A stretch of 64,000 bases of DNA from Fodinibius saliphilus (GTDB lineage: Bacteria > Bacteroidota > Rhodothermia > Balneolales > Balneolaceae), in contig NZ_VAWF01000001.1 in the NCBI RefSeq assembly GCF_005869845.1, positions 1,674,001-1,738,000 on the forward strand, given 5' to 3'. The notes beneath the pieces are model-generated. The model made no database searches. It had not been told where the DNA came from and saw nothing but the letters and a program-made list of their open reading frames with translations. Of this stretch, positions 18,278 to 27,640 are shown piece after piece (the stretch's first letter is position 1; every line of letters starts with the position of its first letter). The position numbers and the translations under genes are program-made.

Positions 18278-18815
18278 ATGCGCTCATTATTTATTTTAAT
18301 CTTGTTTCTAATCGGTGGAAGCCTCCGTGCACAACGTACAAGCTGTTGTCTTACGGTGGACGATCTCTGACTATGATGGACTGCCCTATGAGCTTGGTTT
18401 TCACTTTTTTATAGGCTACGGCCGTGTTGCCAGTGGTTCTTTGGGACTTAGATTGGCATACATCTTTGGAGAACCCAATACAACAAATGTTAACCTTGGC
18501 TTAAGCTTTAGCAAAATAGACCTTCATGATGTGGATGTTGAGAAAAAAGGATTCGGTCCACATGTGGGAGACGTTAATTTTACCTCAAGGGGAAATGTGT
18601 TCAAACCATTTATTGAGTTTGAGTGGGATTTCTTACGATTTAGTTCCATTTTCATACGGTCCGGTTATCGAATTATTAATGGCGAAAAATCAACTATCAC
18701 ATCTGTTGAACCCACTAATGACCCCTCAAATAATGTTAAAGTTGAACGAGAGAACACCTTTTTTTATTCGACAGCCGGTTTTGAGCTCGGGGCAGGAATT
18801 AGTGTGATTTTTTAA
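18278..18815 (+). pseudogene. Frameshifted outer-membrane beta-barrel gene
   Basis: ATG 18278 opens a signal peptide (MRSLFILILFLIGGSLRAQ) but the frame stops at a TGA near 18370. The barrel continues in another frame, open from GTG 18315 to 18815, giving 166 residues without a signal peptide and ending GFELGAGISVIF. Compared with the intact paralogue at 17547-18152, about 20 residues after the signal peptide are missing as well. The gene is therefore probably inactivated by a small deletion with a frameshift. A sequencing error would explain the shift but not the missing residues. A cytosolic product from the GTG is unlikely to be functional. Confidence 0.65.
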
Positions 18816-18839
18816 AAGAAACCCAATATTTGAGGGGAA

Positions 18840-18945
18840 TAACTTTTGTTCCCTAAATGATTCGTCGGACGACAACACCAGTAGCCTGACAAAAGGCAGC
18901 CTCGGGGATGCCTTCGATGGGCCGAACGGAGTGTAAGAAATGATA
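18840..18945. repeat. GC-rich spacer segment, possible dispersed repeat
   Basis: Between the broken barrel gene and rpsU lies a segment richer in GC than its surroundings, with nested short inverted repeats (GCCT...AGGC, AGGC...GCCT). No start codon and ribosome site of a real gene fit it. It resembles a dispersed or decayed element, but copies elsewhere cannot be seen in this window. Confidence 0.3.
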
Positions 18946-19035
18946 TCTAACTTTTCTCTGTTATTATTATGCACATTAACAAAAAGATCCTTATATTTCG
19001 CGTCCGAGAATTGAAAGTAAAACAATTTTAGTTAT

Positions 19036-19230
19036 ATGGTTGGAGTTAAAGTAAAAGATAACGAAAGCATCGACCGCGCAGTCAATCGCTTTAAGAAATT
19101 GGTTGCCCGTTCACGAATTCTGAATGAATACAAAGATAATCAGCAGTATACTAAGCCTTCCAAAGAACGTCGTGAGGCTCTGAAGAAAAGTATTCGTGAA
19201 CAAAAACGTCGTAGTCGCCACCAGTATTAA
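19036..19230 (+). CDS. rpsU: 30S ribosomal protein S21
   Basis: The 64-residue basic protein MVGVKVKDNESIDRAVNRF...FKKLVAR has the standard S21 N-terminus and a Lys/Arg-rich C-terminal helix (REALKKSIREQKRRSRHQY). S21 binds the 30S platform near the anti-Shine-Dalgarno end of 16S rRNA. It is monocistronic here and converges with radA, sharing a terminator. No Shine-Dalgarno is visible before ATG 19036. Confidence 0.97.
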   Translation: MVGVKVKDNESIDRAVNRFKKLVARSRILNEYKDNQQYTKPSKERREALKKSIREQKRRSRHQY

Positions 19231-19246
19231 GCACGATTTTTAGTAC

Positions 19247-19283
19247 AGAAAAAGCTCTTTGGTTAATCCCGAAGGGCTTTTTT
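19247..19283. terminator. Bidirectional terminator shared by rpsU and radA
   Basis: AAAAAGCTCTTTGG pairs with CCGAAGGGCTTTTTTT around TTAAT. It has a T tract for rpsU on the plus strand and for radA on the minus strand. The right arm is also coding, because it contains the last codons and stop of radA (KKALRD, stop at 19263-19265). Confidence 0.82.
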
Positions 19284-20633
19284 TATCGTACTCATGATAT
19301 TGGTAGCCCCTGTTATAGCTAAACCGCCCTCTTTTTGCGGATTATTTGCTTTGGGTACAATAGCATGTTTAAATCCAAGCTTTTGGATCTCTCCCAATCG
19401 GTGATCTACCTTATTAACCGCACGCACTTCTCCGCCTAACCCCACTTCGCCAAGAAAAGCCATCTCATCTGAAATCGGTTTATCTACCAGGCTGGAAACC
19501 AAAGCCAACATTACCCCCAGATCTGCAGCCGGGTCATTGACTTTCAATCCACCGGCTATATTTAAATATACATCTTGCCCGGAAAATTGGTATCCCCCTC
19601 TCTTTTCTAAAACAGCCAGTAATAACGACAGACGTTTATAGTCAAAACCATTGGCCGTACGCTGTGGCGTACCATAATTGCTGGGGGTTACCAGGGCCTG
19701 TACTTCTACCAGTAATGGACGTGAACCTTCAATAGAACAGATTACTGCATTTCCACTTACTGTGCTGTCAAACTCCGATAAAAACAGCTGCGAAGGGTTA
19801 AGTACATCGATAAGCCCCTGTTGTTTCATTTCAAAAACCCCTACTTCCTGTGCCGGGCCAAAACGGTTTTTAATACTTCTAAGCATGCGATAGTTATAAT
19901 TGCTGTCTCCCTCAAACTGTAGCACCGTATCTACCATATGCTCCAATACCCTAGGACCGGCAATAGCTCCATCTTTGGTTACATGTCCTATAACCAGTGT
20001 CGTTATATCCTGTTTCTTAGCCAGCTGCTGCAGCAATGCAGCACACTCCTTTACTTGCTGTACGCTACCCGCCATACTGGTAAGCTCAGTACGATAGACT
20101 GTTTGTATGGAATCAACAATAAGCAGATCAGGATCCAGTTTTTGTGCCTCTTTAATCACCTTATTGATATCGGTATCGGTATAGATATAAAAGCTATCCG
20201 AATCTACTCCTAACCGTTGAGCTCGTTGTTTTATCTGTCCAGCTGACTCTTCACCAGCACAATACAATATTTCAAGACCAGGATTCGACTTTCCAATCTG
20301 TAAGGTAAGCGTACTTTTACCAATACCGGGATCCCCTCCGATAAGTACAAATGATCCTGATACAAAACCTCCACCAAGTACACGGTCGAACTCTTGAATA
20401 TTGCTTAAAAATCGTTCTTGTGAGTCTGAATCAATTTCATCGAGCTTTTGAGGAGGTTGGGAGTCGGCTAGTCCGTCTACTTTTCCCTTATGCTCTTTCT
20501 CAGATTTCGTTTTACGCTCTACTTTAAACTCTTTAAAAGTATGCCAAGCGCCACAATTGGGACAGTTGCCCAACCATTTTGTAGAGGTGTGGCCACAATC
20601 GCCACAAACATATTGCATTCTATCTTTAGGCAT
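19263..20633 (-). CDS. radA: DNA repair protein RadA (Sms)
   Basis: RadA is a RecA-like branch-migration ATPase acting in recombination. The N-terminal C4 zinc finger is CGDC...CPNC, Walker A is GGDPGIGKST, and the RadA-specific KNRFG motif is present. A Lon-protease-like C-terminal domain follows (GLKVNDPAADLGVMLALVSS). Its 456 residues are the family length. Its start lies 3 bp after the stop of the upstream membrane-protein gene, so the two form an operon. Its last codons form part of the shared terminator. Confidence 0.96.
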   Translation of the reverse strand: MPKDRMQYVCGDCGHTSTKWLGNCPNCGAWHTFKEFKVERKTKSEKEHKGKVDGLADSQPPQKLDEIDSDSQERFLSNIQEFDRVLGGGFVSGSFVLIGGDPGIGKSTLTLQIGKSNPGLEILYCAGEESAGQIKQRAQRLGVDSDSFYIYTDTDINKVIKEAQKLDPDLLIVDSIQTVYRTELTSMAGSVQQVKECAALLQQLAKKQDITTLVIGHVTKDGAIAGPRVLEHMVDTVLQFEGDSNYNYRMLRSIKNRFGPAQEVGVFEMKQQGLIDVLNPSQLFLSEFDSTVSGNAVICSIEGSRPLLVEVQALVTPSNYGTPQRTANGFDYKRLSLLLAVLEKRGGYQFSGQDVYLNIAGGLKVNDPAADLGVMLALVSSLVDKPISDEMAFLGEVGLGGEVRAVNKVDHRLGEIQKLGFKHAIVPKANNPQKEGGLAITGATNIMSTIKKALRD

Positions 20634-20636
20634 CAG

Positions 20637-21734
20637 CTATACTGTGTCTGTAGATGAGACTTCACTTTCTATAGTCTTTTTCGAATTATCACTCTCGCTT
20701 CGCAATTCCACAACCGAACGATTTATGTACCAGGTTGTCGCCATCATCCCTAACCCAACGGTGATATAATAACTGATTATACGCCACGCAAATACAGCTA
20801 GCCCTATAAATGCTTTACGGTCAATAAGTGGGCCCTGGAATATGGCAAAAAGCCCCTCTACGCCGCCACTTCCTCCGGGGGTTGGCATTATTAAAAATGC
20901 TAAGTTCATCGCTAAACTTCGCAAAGTGGATAAAATAACATCCGCCGGCAATAAACTTAGTACTACAATAGTGGGTAAGGCAATTCGGCACAGCCACGAC
21001 ATTGTAGATAAGAAAAATGTTTTTAACAAAAAGCTGGTAGGTTTTTTACGAAGTTCATGAGAATACTCTACCAGGTTATCAGTTTCTTTACTAACCTGCT
21101 CTCTCCATCGTCGTAGGAAGGGTAGCTTAAACAAAAAGTTAACTACTTTTTTTATGGCATTGGGGTTTTTAAGCACTCCATAAGCCATTAAGCCGGCATA
21201 GCTCAATAACCCTATATAGAGCATTGCCATAGAAACATGCCCCACCATTCCTGTATTATTTGGAACAACCTCAAAAAACAATCCGGATATTAATAAAATT
21301 GGGACAGCCAGAGCAAACCAAAGCTGGTCAAGAAGAACGCTATACAAAATTATTGCTGTCGACTGACCAACATTAAACCCCTCCTTCGTCATAGCATAAG
21401 TTGCCATGGGGGCACCGCCAATAGTAGAAGGGGTTATAGAAGAGGTGAAATCCCAACTCAACATTACGCGGAAGGATGCTAACCAAGAGAGTGAATTTTC
21501 TGATAGTGCACGAATTTTTGCTGCTGAAAACCATAATCGCATGAAAGATACGATAATAGCAATCACAATACCCGGCATCCGCTTTAATTTCAGATGTTCT
21601 AGTACGCCGGGAGTGTACGTTAGGTAGATCAAGAATGCCATTGTGGCAATACTCAATCCTATAGAAATAAATAAATACTTTTTCGAAAAGTATTTATTTG
21701 GATTCGTCTTTATTTGATCTTCGTTATCAGCCAA
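20637..21734 (-). CDS. Lysylphosphatidylglycerol synthase TM region / UPF0104 family flippase-like protein
   Basis: The 365-residue integral membrane protein has about eight helices. It carries the PF03706-type segment SSITPSTIGGAPMATYAM near residue 95 and MPTPGGSGGVEG near residue 285, both typical of the YbhN/AglD/MprF-TM family. Members are thought to move or modify lipids, but this one lacks the soluble aminoacyl-transfer domain of MprF. It is the first gene of an operon with radA. Substrate is unknown. Confidence 0.85.
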   Translation of the reverse strand: MADNEDQIKTNPNKYFSKKYLFISIGLSIATMAFLIYLTYTPGVLEHLKLKRMPGIVIAIIVSFMRLWFSAAKIRALSENSLSWLASFRVMLSWDFTSSITPSTIGGAPMATYAMTKEGFNVGQSTAIILYSVLLDQLWFALAVPILLISGLFFEVVPNNTGMVGHVSMAMLYIGLLSYAGLMAYGVLKNPNAIKKVVNFLFKLPFLRRWREQVSKETDNLVEYSHELRKKPTSFLLKTFFLSTMSWLCRIALPTIVVLSLLPADVILSTLRSLAMNLAFLIMPTPGGSGGVEGLFAIFQGPLIDRKAFIGLAVFAWRIISYYITVGLGMMATTWYINRSVVELRSESDNSKKTIESEVSSTDTV

Positions 21735-21837
21735 GAATGGTCAATAATTATTAAAAATAGATACTTTTAATTATACCAATAATAGGGAGTAATTGGGAAT
21801 AGTATATTACTTTAATGTATGCTACAATAAAATGTTT

Positions 21838-21875
21838 ACAAAAAAGGCCTTATGGATTCAGTTCCATAAGGCCTT
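21838..21875 (-). terminator. Rho-independent terminator of fbaB
   Basis: AAGGCCTTATGGA (21844-21856) and TCCATAAGGCCTT (21863-21875) form a perfect 13-bp stem. On the minus strand it is followed by TTTTTTG. It begins 14 bp after the fbaB stop. Confidence 0.9.
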
Positions 21876-21888
21876 AAGTCAGGTTCTA

Positions 21889-22965
21889 TTATGCTACAGT
21901 AATATTATCATCCAAATAAACATCTTGAATGAAGTTTAGTATCCGAACGCCTTCATCCATAGGGCGCTGGAATGCCTTTCGGCCGGTAATAAGTCCCATA
22001 CCACCTGCGCGTTTATTAATAACAGCAGTACGAATAACCTGTTCAAAATCGTTATCTCCAGATGCACCGCCAGAATTGATAAGACCCGAACGCCCCATAT
22101 AGCTATTTGCTACTTGGTAACGTGTTAAATCAATAGGATGATCACTGGATAACTCATCATAGATATCTTCATCGAGCTTACCATACGAAGAATCACCCAT
22201 ATTTAAAGCTTTATAACCGCCATTTAGGGTAGGCTGCTTTTGCTTTACAATATCTGCCTGAATTGTGACCCCCAGATGGTTAGCCTGCCCTGTTAAGTCT
22301 GCTGCTGAGTGATAATCTGTACCATCAACTTTAAATGCAGAATTTCTGGTGTAGCACCAAAGAATAGTAGCCATTCCGAGTTCATGCGCCCGCTCAAAGG
22401 CACGTGCTACTTCCTGAATCTGACGGCTTGATTCCTGAGAACCAAAGTAAATTGTAGCCCCAACTGCAGTAGCTCCCATATCAAAAGCGCGATCAACAGT
22501 GCCAAACATGATCTGGTTATACGTATTGGGATACGTCATCAGCTCATTATGATTGAGCTTTACAATAAAAGGTATCTTGTGGGCATACTTTCTCGCCACA
22601 GAACCCAGCACTCCAAACGTAGAGGCAACACCACTACATCCACCTTCAATAGCTAGCTTCACAATATTCTCCGGATCAAAATAATCGGGATTAGGCGCGA
22701 AAGAAGCTCCGGCTGAGTGTTCAATACCTTGATCTACCGGCAGTATAGAAATATAGCCGGTTCCGCCAAGCCTGCCATGATTTAACAGCTCCTGCATATT
22801 CTTAAGAACACGAGGGCTCCGATCAGACTGTCCTAATACATCATCAACATAGGACGGGTTTGGTACATGAATCCGTTCTTTTGAAATCGTTTCACATTTA
22901 TGGTTTAATAGGTCCTCGGCGTCCTCACCTAAGAGTTCTTCAATACTTTTTGATGCTAAAGCCAT
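21889..22965 (-). CDS. fbaB: Class I fructose-bisphosphate aldolase, DhnA/FbaB type
   Basis: This glycolytic/gluconeogenic enzyme splits fructose 1,6-bisphosphate by a Schiff-base mechanism. [13 protein letters not shown] is the N-terminal FbaB signature, and [12 protein letters not shown] contains the expected Schiff-base lysine. The C-terminal phosphate-binding segment is [13 protein letters not shown]. The 358-residue length is close to E. coli FbaB. It is transcribed alone, divergent from dusB, with a strong terminator. Confidence 0.95.
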   Translation of the reverse strand: MALASKSIEELLGEDAEDLLNHKCETISKERIHVPNPSYVDDVLGQSDRSPRVLKNMQELLNHGRLGGTGYISILPVDQGIEHSAGASFAPNPDYFDPENIVKLAIEGGCSGVASTFGVLGSVARKYAHKIPFIVKLNHNELMTYPNTYNQIMFGTVDRAFDMGATAVGATIYFGSQESSRQIQEVARAFERAHELGMATILWCYTRNSAFKVDGTDYHSAADLTGQANHLGVTIQADIVKQKQPTLNGGYKALNMGDSSYGKLDEDIYDELSSDHPIDLTRYQVANSYMGRSGLINSGGASGDNDFEQVIRTAVINKRAGGMGLITGRKAFQRPMDEGVRILNFIQDVYLDDNITVA

Positions 22966-23150
22966 AGCGTTGCTCCCGTTATTTCAATAAGATTAAATTT
23001 ATGAGATTGCTAATATAAGTGATAAAAAAGGAAATGACTAGTCGGATCATGCTGTTTAGTGGTACTATATAAATTACTTCCCTATATCGATCTTCCCTCA
23101 AAAATTCCGTATATTTCAAGGCTTCAAAAATTGAAAAGAACCCCACTTTT

Positions 23151-24143
23151 ATGAAGATCGGCGATCTTGACTTAGGAAATAAACCTATTTTATTAGCTCC
23201 TATGGAGGATGTTACTGACTCTCCGTTCCGCACTATATGTCGCAGAAAAGGGGCCAGTATTGTATATACTGAATTTATAAGTTCTGAAGCCATTATTCGT
23301 GATAATGACCAGGCGATGCATAAAATGGATTTCACTGAAGAACAACGCCCTTTCGGGGTGCAAATTTTTGGCGGACGCGAAGAAGCAATGGAAGGAGCTG
23401 CCAAGATTGCTGAATCTAACGACCCGGATGTTGTAGACATCAATTTTGGCTGTCCGGTTTATAAAATTGTAAAAAAGGGGGCCGGTTGCGCATGTCTAAA
23501 AGACATGGACTTGATGAAATCAATGGCCGGATCGGTAGTTGATGCGGTAGAAAATAAACCGGTAACCGTAAAAACAAGACTGGGATGGGATGATCGTACC
23601 ATTAAAATCCAAGAAGCGGCCCTAATGCTACAGGACCTGGGCATAAAAGCTTTAACAGTACACGCTCGAACACGATGTCAAAAGTACAAAGGAGATGCTC
23701 GCTGGGAATGGCTAAAAAAACTTAAAAATACAAAAGGACTTGAAATCCCTGTTATTGGAAATGGAGACGTGACGTCTCCAGAAGACGCCAAACGTATGTT
23801 CGACGAAACCGGTGTTGACGGCGTTATGATTGGACGTGGTGCTATCGGCAATCCATGGATTTTTGAGCGATCACGTCATTATATTGAAACGGGCGAACTG
23901 CTTCCGGAACCAACAGTCGAAGACCGAATTGACCTGTGCATTGACCAGCTGCGCCGCTCTGTTGAACACCATGGTGAACGATATGGAGTTATCATCATGA
24001 AGAAACACTACGGTCAATACCTCAAAGGGGTGCACAATAGTCGTCATCTGCGAGCTGATATCATGAAAGAGAGTGAAATGCAACCTATTATCGATCTGAT
24101 GCTACGATTCAAGAATGAAAAAATGTTTGCTACTGCATCATAG
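23151..24143 (+). CDS. dusB: tRNA-dihydrouridine synthase (DusB-like)
   Basis: This FMN enzyme reduces uridine to dihydrouridine in tRNA. LAPMEDVTDSPFR is the N-terminal signature, DINFGCPVYKI with GAGCACL is the active-site region, and VIGNGDVTSPEDAKRM plus GVMIGRGAIGNPWIF bind FMN phosphate. The 330 residues fit the DusB group. It starts at ATG 23151 in a spacer shared with divergent fbaB, and a small membrane-protein gene follows after about 70 bp. Confidence 0.93.
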   Translation: MKIGDLDLGNKPILLAPMEDVTDSPFRTICRRKGASIVYTEFISSEAIIRDNDQAMHKMDFTEEQRPFGVQIFGGREEAMEGAAKIAESNDPDVVDINFGCPVYKIVKKGAGCACLKDMDLMKSMAGSVVDAVENKPVTVKTRLGWDDRTIKIQEAALMLQDLGIKALTVHARTRCQKYKGDARWEWLKKLKNTKGLEIPVIGNGDVTSPEDAKRMFDETGVDGVMIGRGAIGNPWIFERSRHYIETGELLPEPTVEDRIDLCIDQLRRSVEHHGERYGVIIMKKHYGQYLKGVHNSRHLRADIMKESEMQPIIDLMLRFKNEKMFATAS

Positions 24144-24216
24144 TTTTGTAAATCTTGAATCTTTTTATTCTTCCGGGCGTATGCTTCTTATTAGCCTTTA
24201 AAAAAATGACTCTTTT

Positions 24217-24438
24217 ATGTGGCAACGCTTACTTCGCCTGCTTTCGACCGGACTTAATGCTTATAGCTTTTATACTAACCCTGTTCGATTTGTAACCAGC
24301 ATTCTGTTGGTCATTATCCTTCCGTATCTGGCTTATATATTTTGGGGCACCTTAATTATTTTGATGCTAGCTATTGCAGGCATCTATCTGATTTATAAAG
24401 CAATCACAGAAAGCAATAATAATTCAAATAACTACTAG
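24217..24438 (+). CDS. Small two-helix membrane protein
   Basis: The 73-residue product is not recognised. It has an amphipathic N-terminus, then two adjacent hydrophobic helices (FVTSILLVIILPYLAYIFW and LIILMLAIAGIYLIYKAI) and a polar Asn-rich tail. It follows dusB in the same direction and converges with mscS. Hydrophobic composition and a clear ATG support a real gene. Confidence 0.6.
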   Translation: MWQRLLRLLSTGLNAYSFYTNPVRFVTSILLVIILPYLAYIFWGTLIILMLAIAGIYLIYKAITESNNNSNNY

Positions 24439-24462
24439 CTTACTGAGGAGAAAAAGAAAACG

Positions 24463-25353
24463 TTAATTACTGCTTTCTTTGTTTTCATTATCTGCTAGCT
24501 CATCAGATTTATTTACCATTTTAATGGGAAGAGCTTCAGAAGCTGAACCGGCATACAGAGAAACATGGGGGAAAGGAATTTCAATTCCTTCTTCATCGAA
24601 CTTGGCCTTAACCTCTTCTTGTATAGAATTTTTCAACTGGATAAAATCTTCTCTTGGAGCCCAAACCAAAAATCTTAAATCAATGGAGGATTGCCCGAAA
24701 GCATCAAAAATTATTAATGGTTCGGGCTCACTTAATGAGAACTTATTCTTTTCAGCAACTTCCATGAGTAACTCACGAACCCTGCCAATATTTTCTTTAT
24801 AGGCTACAGAAACTACCCCGTTGAACCGCCGAATAGGAAAACGAGTAACATTGGTAACTTCCGTTTTGATAATCATCTCATTCGGAATACGCACAAACTG
24901 GTTGTCGAAGGTGCGCAACTTAACCGACAATATATCAATTGACATTACAATCCCAGTTGTATTGTTGATGGTAATAATGTCATCAACTTTGAAGGGCTGC
25001 TCAGCAATTAGAAATAAACCGCTGATGATATTAGAAACACTGGTCTGAGATGCAAAACCTATAGCAATACCCACAATTCCGGCCGCTCCTAGCAGAGGAG
25101 CTAAACTAATTCCAAGTTCGCCCATTACGGTAACGAGCATAATAATCAAACCGGAATAGAAAACAAGCTTACCTGCTAGCATACCATAATGGGGAGCATA
25201 CTTTTTGGTAAAAAACCGCTTTGCCCATCCTCTCAAGATATAGAGAAAAGGTAGCGTAATTACTATAATAAGAGCTACCTTAAAAATAAGCTGCAAGCTT
25301 TCCTCAGAAATATAGTGGTAAATATTGAATACAGAATCTTGGAAATTATTCAT
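24463..25353 (-). CDS. mscS: MscS-family mechanosensitive ion channel
   Basis: The protein has three N-terminal membrane helices. The pore helix region is GAAGIVGIAIGFASQTSVSN with the small-residue pattern of MscS TM3, followed by the beta domain (IISGLFLIAEQPFKVDDII, RIPN) and an alpha/beta C-terminal domain (GIEIPFPHVSLY). At 296 residues it matches E. coli MscS. It releases solutes on hypo-osmotic shock. It starts 3 bp after the DUF432 gene, so the two are probably translated together. Confidence 0.93.
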   Translation of the reverse strand: MNNFQDSVFNIYHYISEESLQLIFKVALIIVITLPFLYILRGWAKRFFTKKYAPHYGMLAGKLVFYSGLIIMLVTVMGELGISLAPLLGAAGIVGIAIGFASQTSVSNIISGLFLIAEQPFKVDDIITINNTTGIVMSIDILSVKLRTFDNQFVRIPNEMIIKTEVTNVTRFPIRRFNGVVSVAYKENIGRVRELLMEVAEKNKFSLSEPEPLIIFDAFGQSSIDLRFLVWAPREDFIQLKNSIQEEVKAKFDEEGIEIPFPHVSLYAGSASEALPIKMVNKSDELADNENKESSN

Positions 25354-25356
25354 AAA

Positions 25357-26136
25357 CTATCGTCCGAAGGTTAATGCATCTTCAAAAATTTTGAAGGTCC
25401 GTGTTGCCAAACTCTTTTGTATGTTCTTGCGAGGAGGAGATAACAACTGATCCTTTGTTATTCCATCATATAATTTCCCGGTCATAATAACATCACTGTT
25501 AAGATCCTCACCCTGAAAAATTATCTGGGTTTCATCAGCCCAAAACGCATTATTGTATCCGTACATACTTAGTCGCTCTACCCGAAAACAGAAATGTTCA
25601 AAGTTCAACTCCCCCTCAGACCGATTTGAAATAGTAATAGGACAACTTACTAAATATGGCTTTTGTTCAACGTCCGACAAATCACGGCGAGCCTTAGTAA
25701 CAGCATGGTAACAAAGCTCTCCTTCTGTGGGGGTGCCGAACCATGTTCTCGATAACTTAGCAGTAGGTAACTCTATAAGTTGATAGTCATTATCAGCAAT
25801 AGAAATGCGTACCCAGATGGGAATGCGGGTATAGATCTGGATCTGGGTTTTAGGACTAATTTTAAGTGTATATTCAGAATGAACGACCAACGGCAAATCA
25901 GGAAATACCGGACGAATATTTAGCTCACTGGAACTGATTTTATGAGCCCAGCGCGACCATTCTGCATTTTTGGGTGGGTGATCTCGATCCACCGGCCCTT
26001 CCAGATCCGATTCATACGCATAGGAAATCCATATTTCATCATTTTGATAAGCTAACCAAAGATGAAGATCTCCTATCGAAAAGTATCGTTTCCCTTGATC
26101 TATAAGGGAAATATTACCCCAGATATTTTCATTCAT
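25357..26136 (-). CDS. DUF432 family protein
   Basis: The 259-residue soluble protein looks like DUF432 (PF04254), an all-beta family I recall mainly from archaea and some bacteria, often beside mscS. Visible segments are WSRWAHKI, FPDLPLVVHSEYTLKISPKTQIQIYTRIPIWVRI and ELPTAKLSRTWFGTPTEGELCYHA. Function is unknown. It is sandwiched between serS (27 bp) and mscS (3 bp) on the same strand. The tight spacing to mscS suggests a channel accessory role. Confidence 0.65.
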   Translation of the reverse strand: MNENIWGNISLIDQGKRYFSIGDLHLWLAYQNDEIWISYAYESDLEGPVDRDHPPKNAEWSRWAHKISSSELNIRPVFPDLPLVVHSEYTLKISPKTQIQIYTRIPIWVRISIADNDYQLIELPTAKLSRTWFGTPTEGELCYHAVTKARRDLSDVEQKPYLVSCPITISNRSEGELNFEHFCFRVERLSMYGYNNAFWADETQIIFQGEDLNSDVIMTGKLYDGITKDQLLSPPRKNIQKSLATRTFKIFEDALTFGR

Positions 26137-26163
26137 AAAAAACTCATTTTCCTTGATTATATG

Positions 26164-27438
26164 CTACGAAGTAATAATATCTGTCCCCATAAAAGACTGT
26201 AACACATCGGGTACAAGAATACTTCCATCTTCCTGTTGATAAATTTCCAATATCGCGGCTACGACCCTTGGCAGGGCTAACCCTGAACCATTCAGTGTAT
26301 GCAATACTTCTGTATCTCCATCATCTTTACGATACCGAAGCATCATACGGCGTGCCTGAAAACCTCCAAAATTAGAGCAAGAACTAACTTCAAGCCAGCG
26401 CTGCTGGCCCGGGCTCCATACTTCAAGATCATACTTCTTTGTCTGGGTAAAGCCCATATCTCCAGTACACATCAATAATGTACGGTAGGGAATATCAAGA
26501 GCTTCTAACAATGACTCAGCATACTCGCGCAGGTTCTCCAGCTCATCATAAGCAGTATCAGGATGCACCATCTTTACCAGTTCTACTTTATCGAACTGAT
26601 GCAACCGATTTAAACCCCGCACATCTTTACCATAAGATCCGGCCTCTCTTCGCCAGCAAGGAGTGTAGCCAGCATAATAGAGAGGAAGTTCATCTTTATC
26701 AATAATCTCATCCCGGTGAAAGTTTGTTATTGGTACTTCTGCAGTGGGTATAGTGAAAAAACCATCCCTCGGAATCTCATACATCATATCTTCCTTATCA
26801 GGAATTTGTCCCGTACCACGTGCTGAATCCTCATTCACAAAATAAGGAACCTGTAGTTCAGTATATCCGTTCTCAGCAGCTGTATTCAGAAAGTAATTAA
26901 TCAGAGCACGCTGGAGACGGGCAATAGGTCCCACATAAAAAGGAAAACCAGCACCCGTAACTTTAGATCCTCGTTCAAAATCGACCCATCCCTGCTCTTC
27001 AACCAATTCCCAATGGGGTTTTCGCCATTCCTCTTTATCGGGTTCGCCCCAGCTTTTGAAAACTTCATTATCTTCCTCTGTTTTACCTACCGGGACAGAC
27101 TCATGTGGGACATTCGGTATCTGAAGCAACAGGTCTTCACGATGTTTTCTTAAAGACCGAAGTTCTACTTCCTTGTCTTTAATATCTTCTTTTAACTTGC
27201 TGGTATACTCAATAATCTCTTGGGCTTCCTCTTTTTTGCCCTGCCCCATTAACTCACCAATCTTCTTGGCTTTATCGTTGCTTTCGCTTCGAAGCTGATC
27301 GGTTTCTTGCACCAGCGAACGCCACTGCTCATCAACATTAATCACCTTATCAACAACATCAGAATTAGGTTCTCCTTTATCCTGCATCGCCTGTTTAACT
27401 TTTTCGGCATTTTCTCGAATGTATGTGACGTCCAGCAT
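26164..27438 (-). CDS. serS: Seryl-tRNA synthetase
   Basis: SerS charges tRNA-Ser. The N-terminal coiled-coil arm covers about residues 30-110. The class II catalytic core shows motif 2 CWRREAGSYGKDVRGLNRLHQF and motif 3 LNGSGLALPRVVAAILE. At 424 residues it has the family length. It is the first gene of an operon with DUF432 and mscS. No T-box-like leader is apparent upstream. Confidence 0.97.
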   Translation of the reverse strand: MLDVTYIRENAEKVKQAMQDKGEPNSDVVDKVINVDEQWRSLVQETDQLRSESNDKAKKIGELMGQGKKEEAQEIIEYTSKLKEDIKDKEVELRSLRKHREDLLLQIPNVPHESVPVGKTEEDNEVFKSWGEPDKEEWRKPHWELVEEQGWVDFERGSKVTGAGFPFYVGPIARLQRALINYFLNTAAENGYTELQVPYFVNEDSARGTGQIPDKEDMMYEIPRDGFFTIPTAEVPITNFHRDEIIDKDELPLYYAGYTPCWRREAGSYGKDVRGLNRLHQFDKVELVKMVHPDTAYDELENLREYAESLLEALDIPYRTLLMCTGDMGFTQTKKYDLEVWSPGQQRWLEVSSCSNFGGFQARRMMLRYRKDDGDTEVLHTLNGSGLALPRVVAAILEIYQQEDGSILVPDVLQSFMGTDIITS

Positions 27439-27640
27439 CTGCTAAATACTTTTTAATTATAAATCAGTTTGGGGTAAAGATAATAGAGTTTTATCAAAGG
27501 TTTGAACCTTAAATAACCTATTTTTTTTATGTTATTAGCAATAATTAGAAGGAGTTAAAAAGCATTAAATCAGTTGATATCCTAATTATTTAAAGTTATT
27601 TTCCATAAATCATAGAAAAATTAGGAAAACTTAGGTTTAG

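Noticed and set aside
18726-19025. 99-codon minus-strand frame between the broken barrel and rpsU
   Set aside because: It crosses the barrel gene end, a GC-rich spacer and the rpsU leader and resembles no protein; the segment is better described as spacer or repeat.
22979-23443. 154-codon minus-strand frame across the fbaB-dusB spacer
   Set aside because: Most of it is antisense to the conserved dusB N-terminus, so it is not a real gene.
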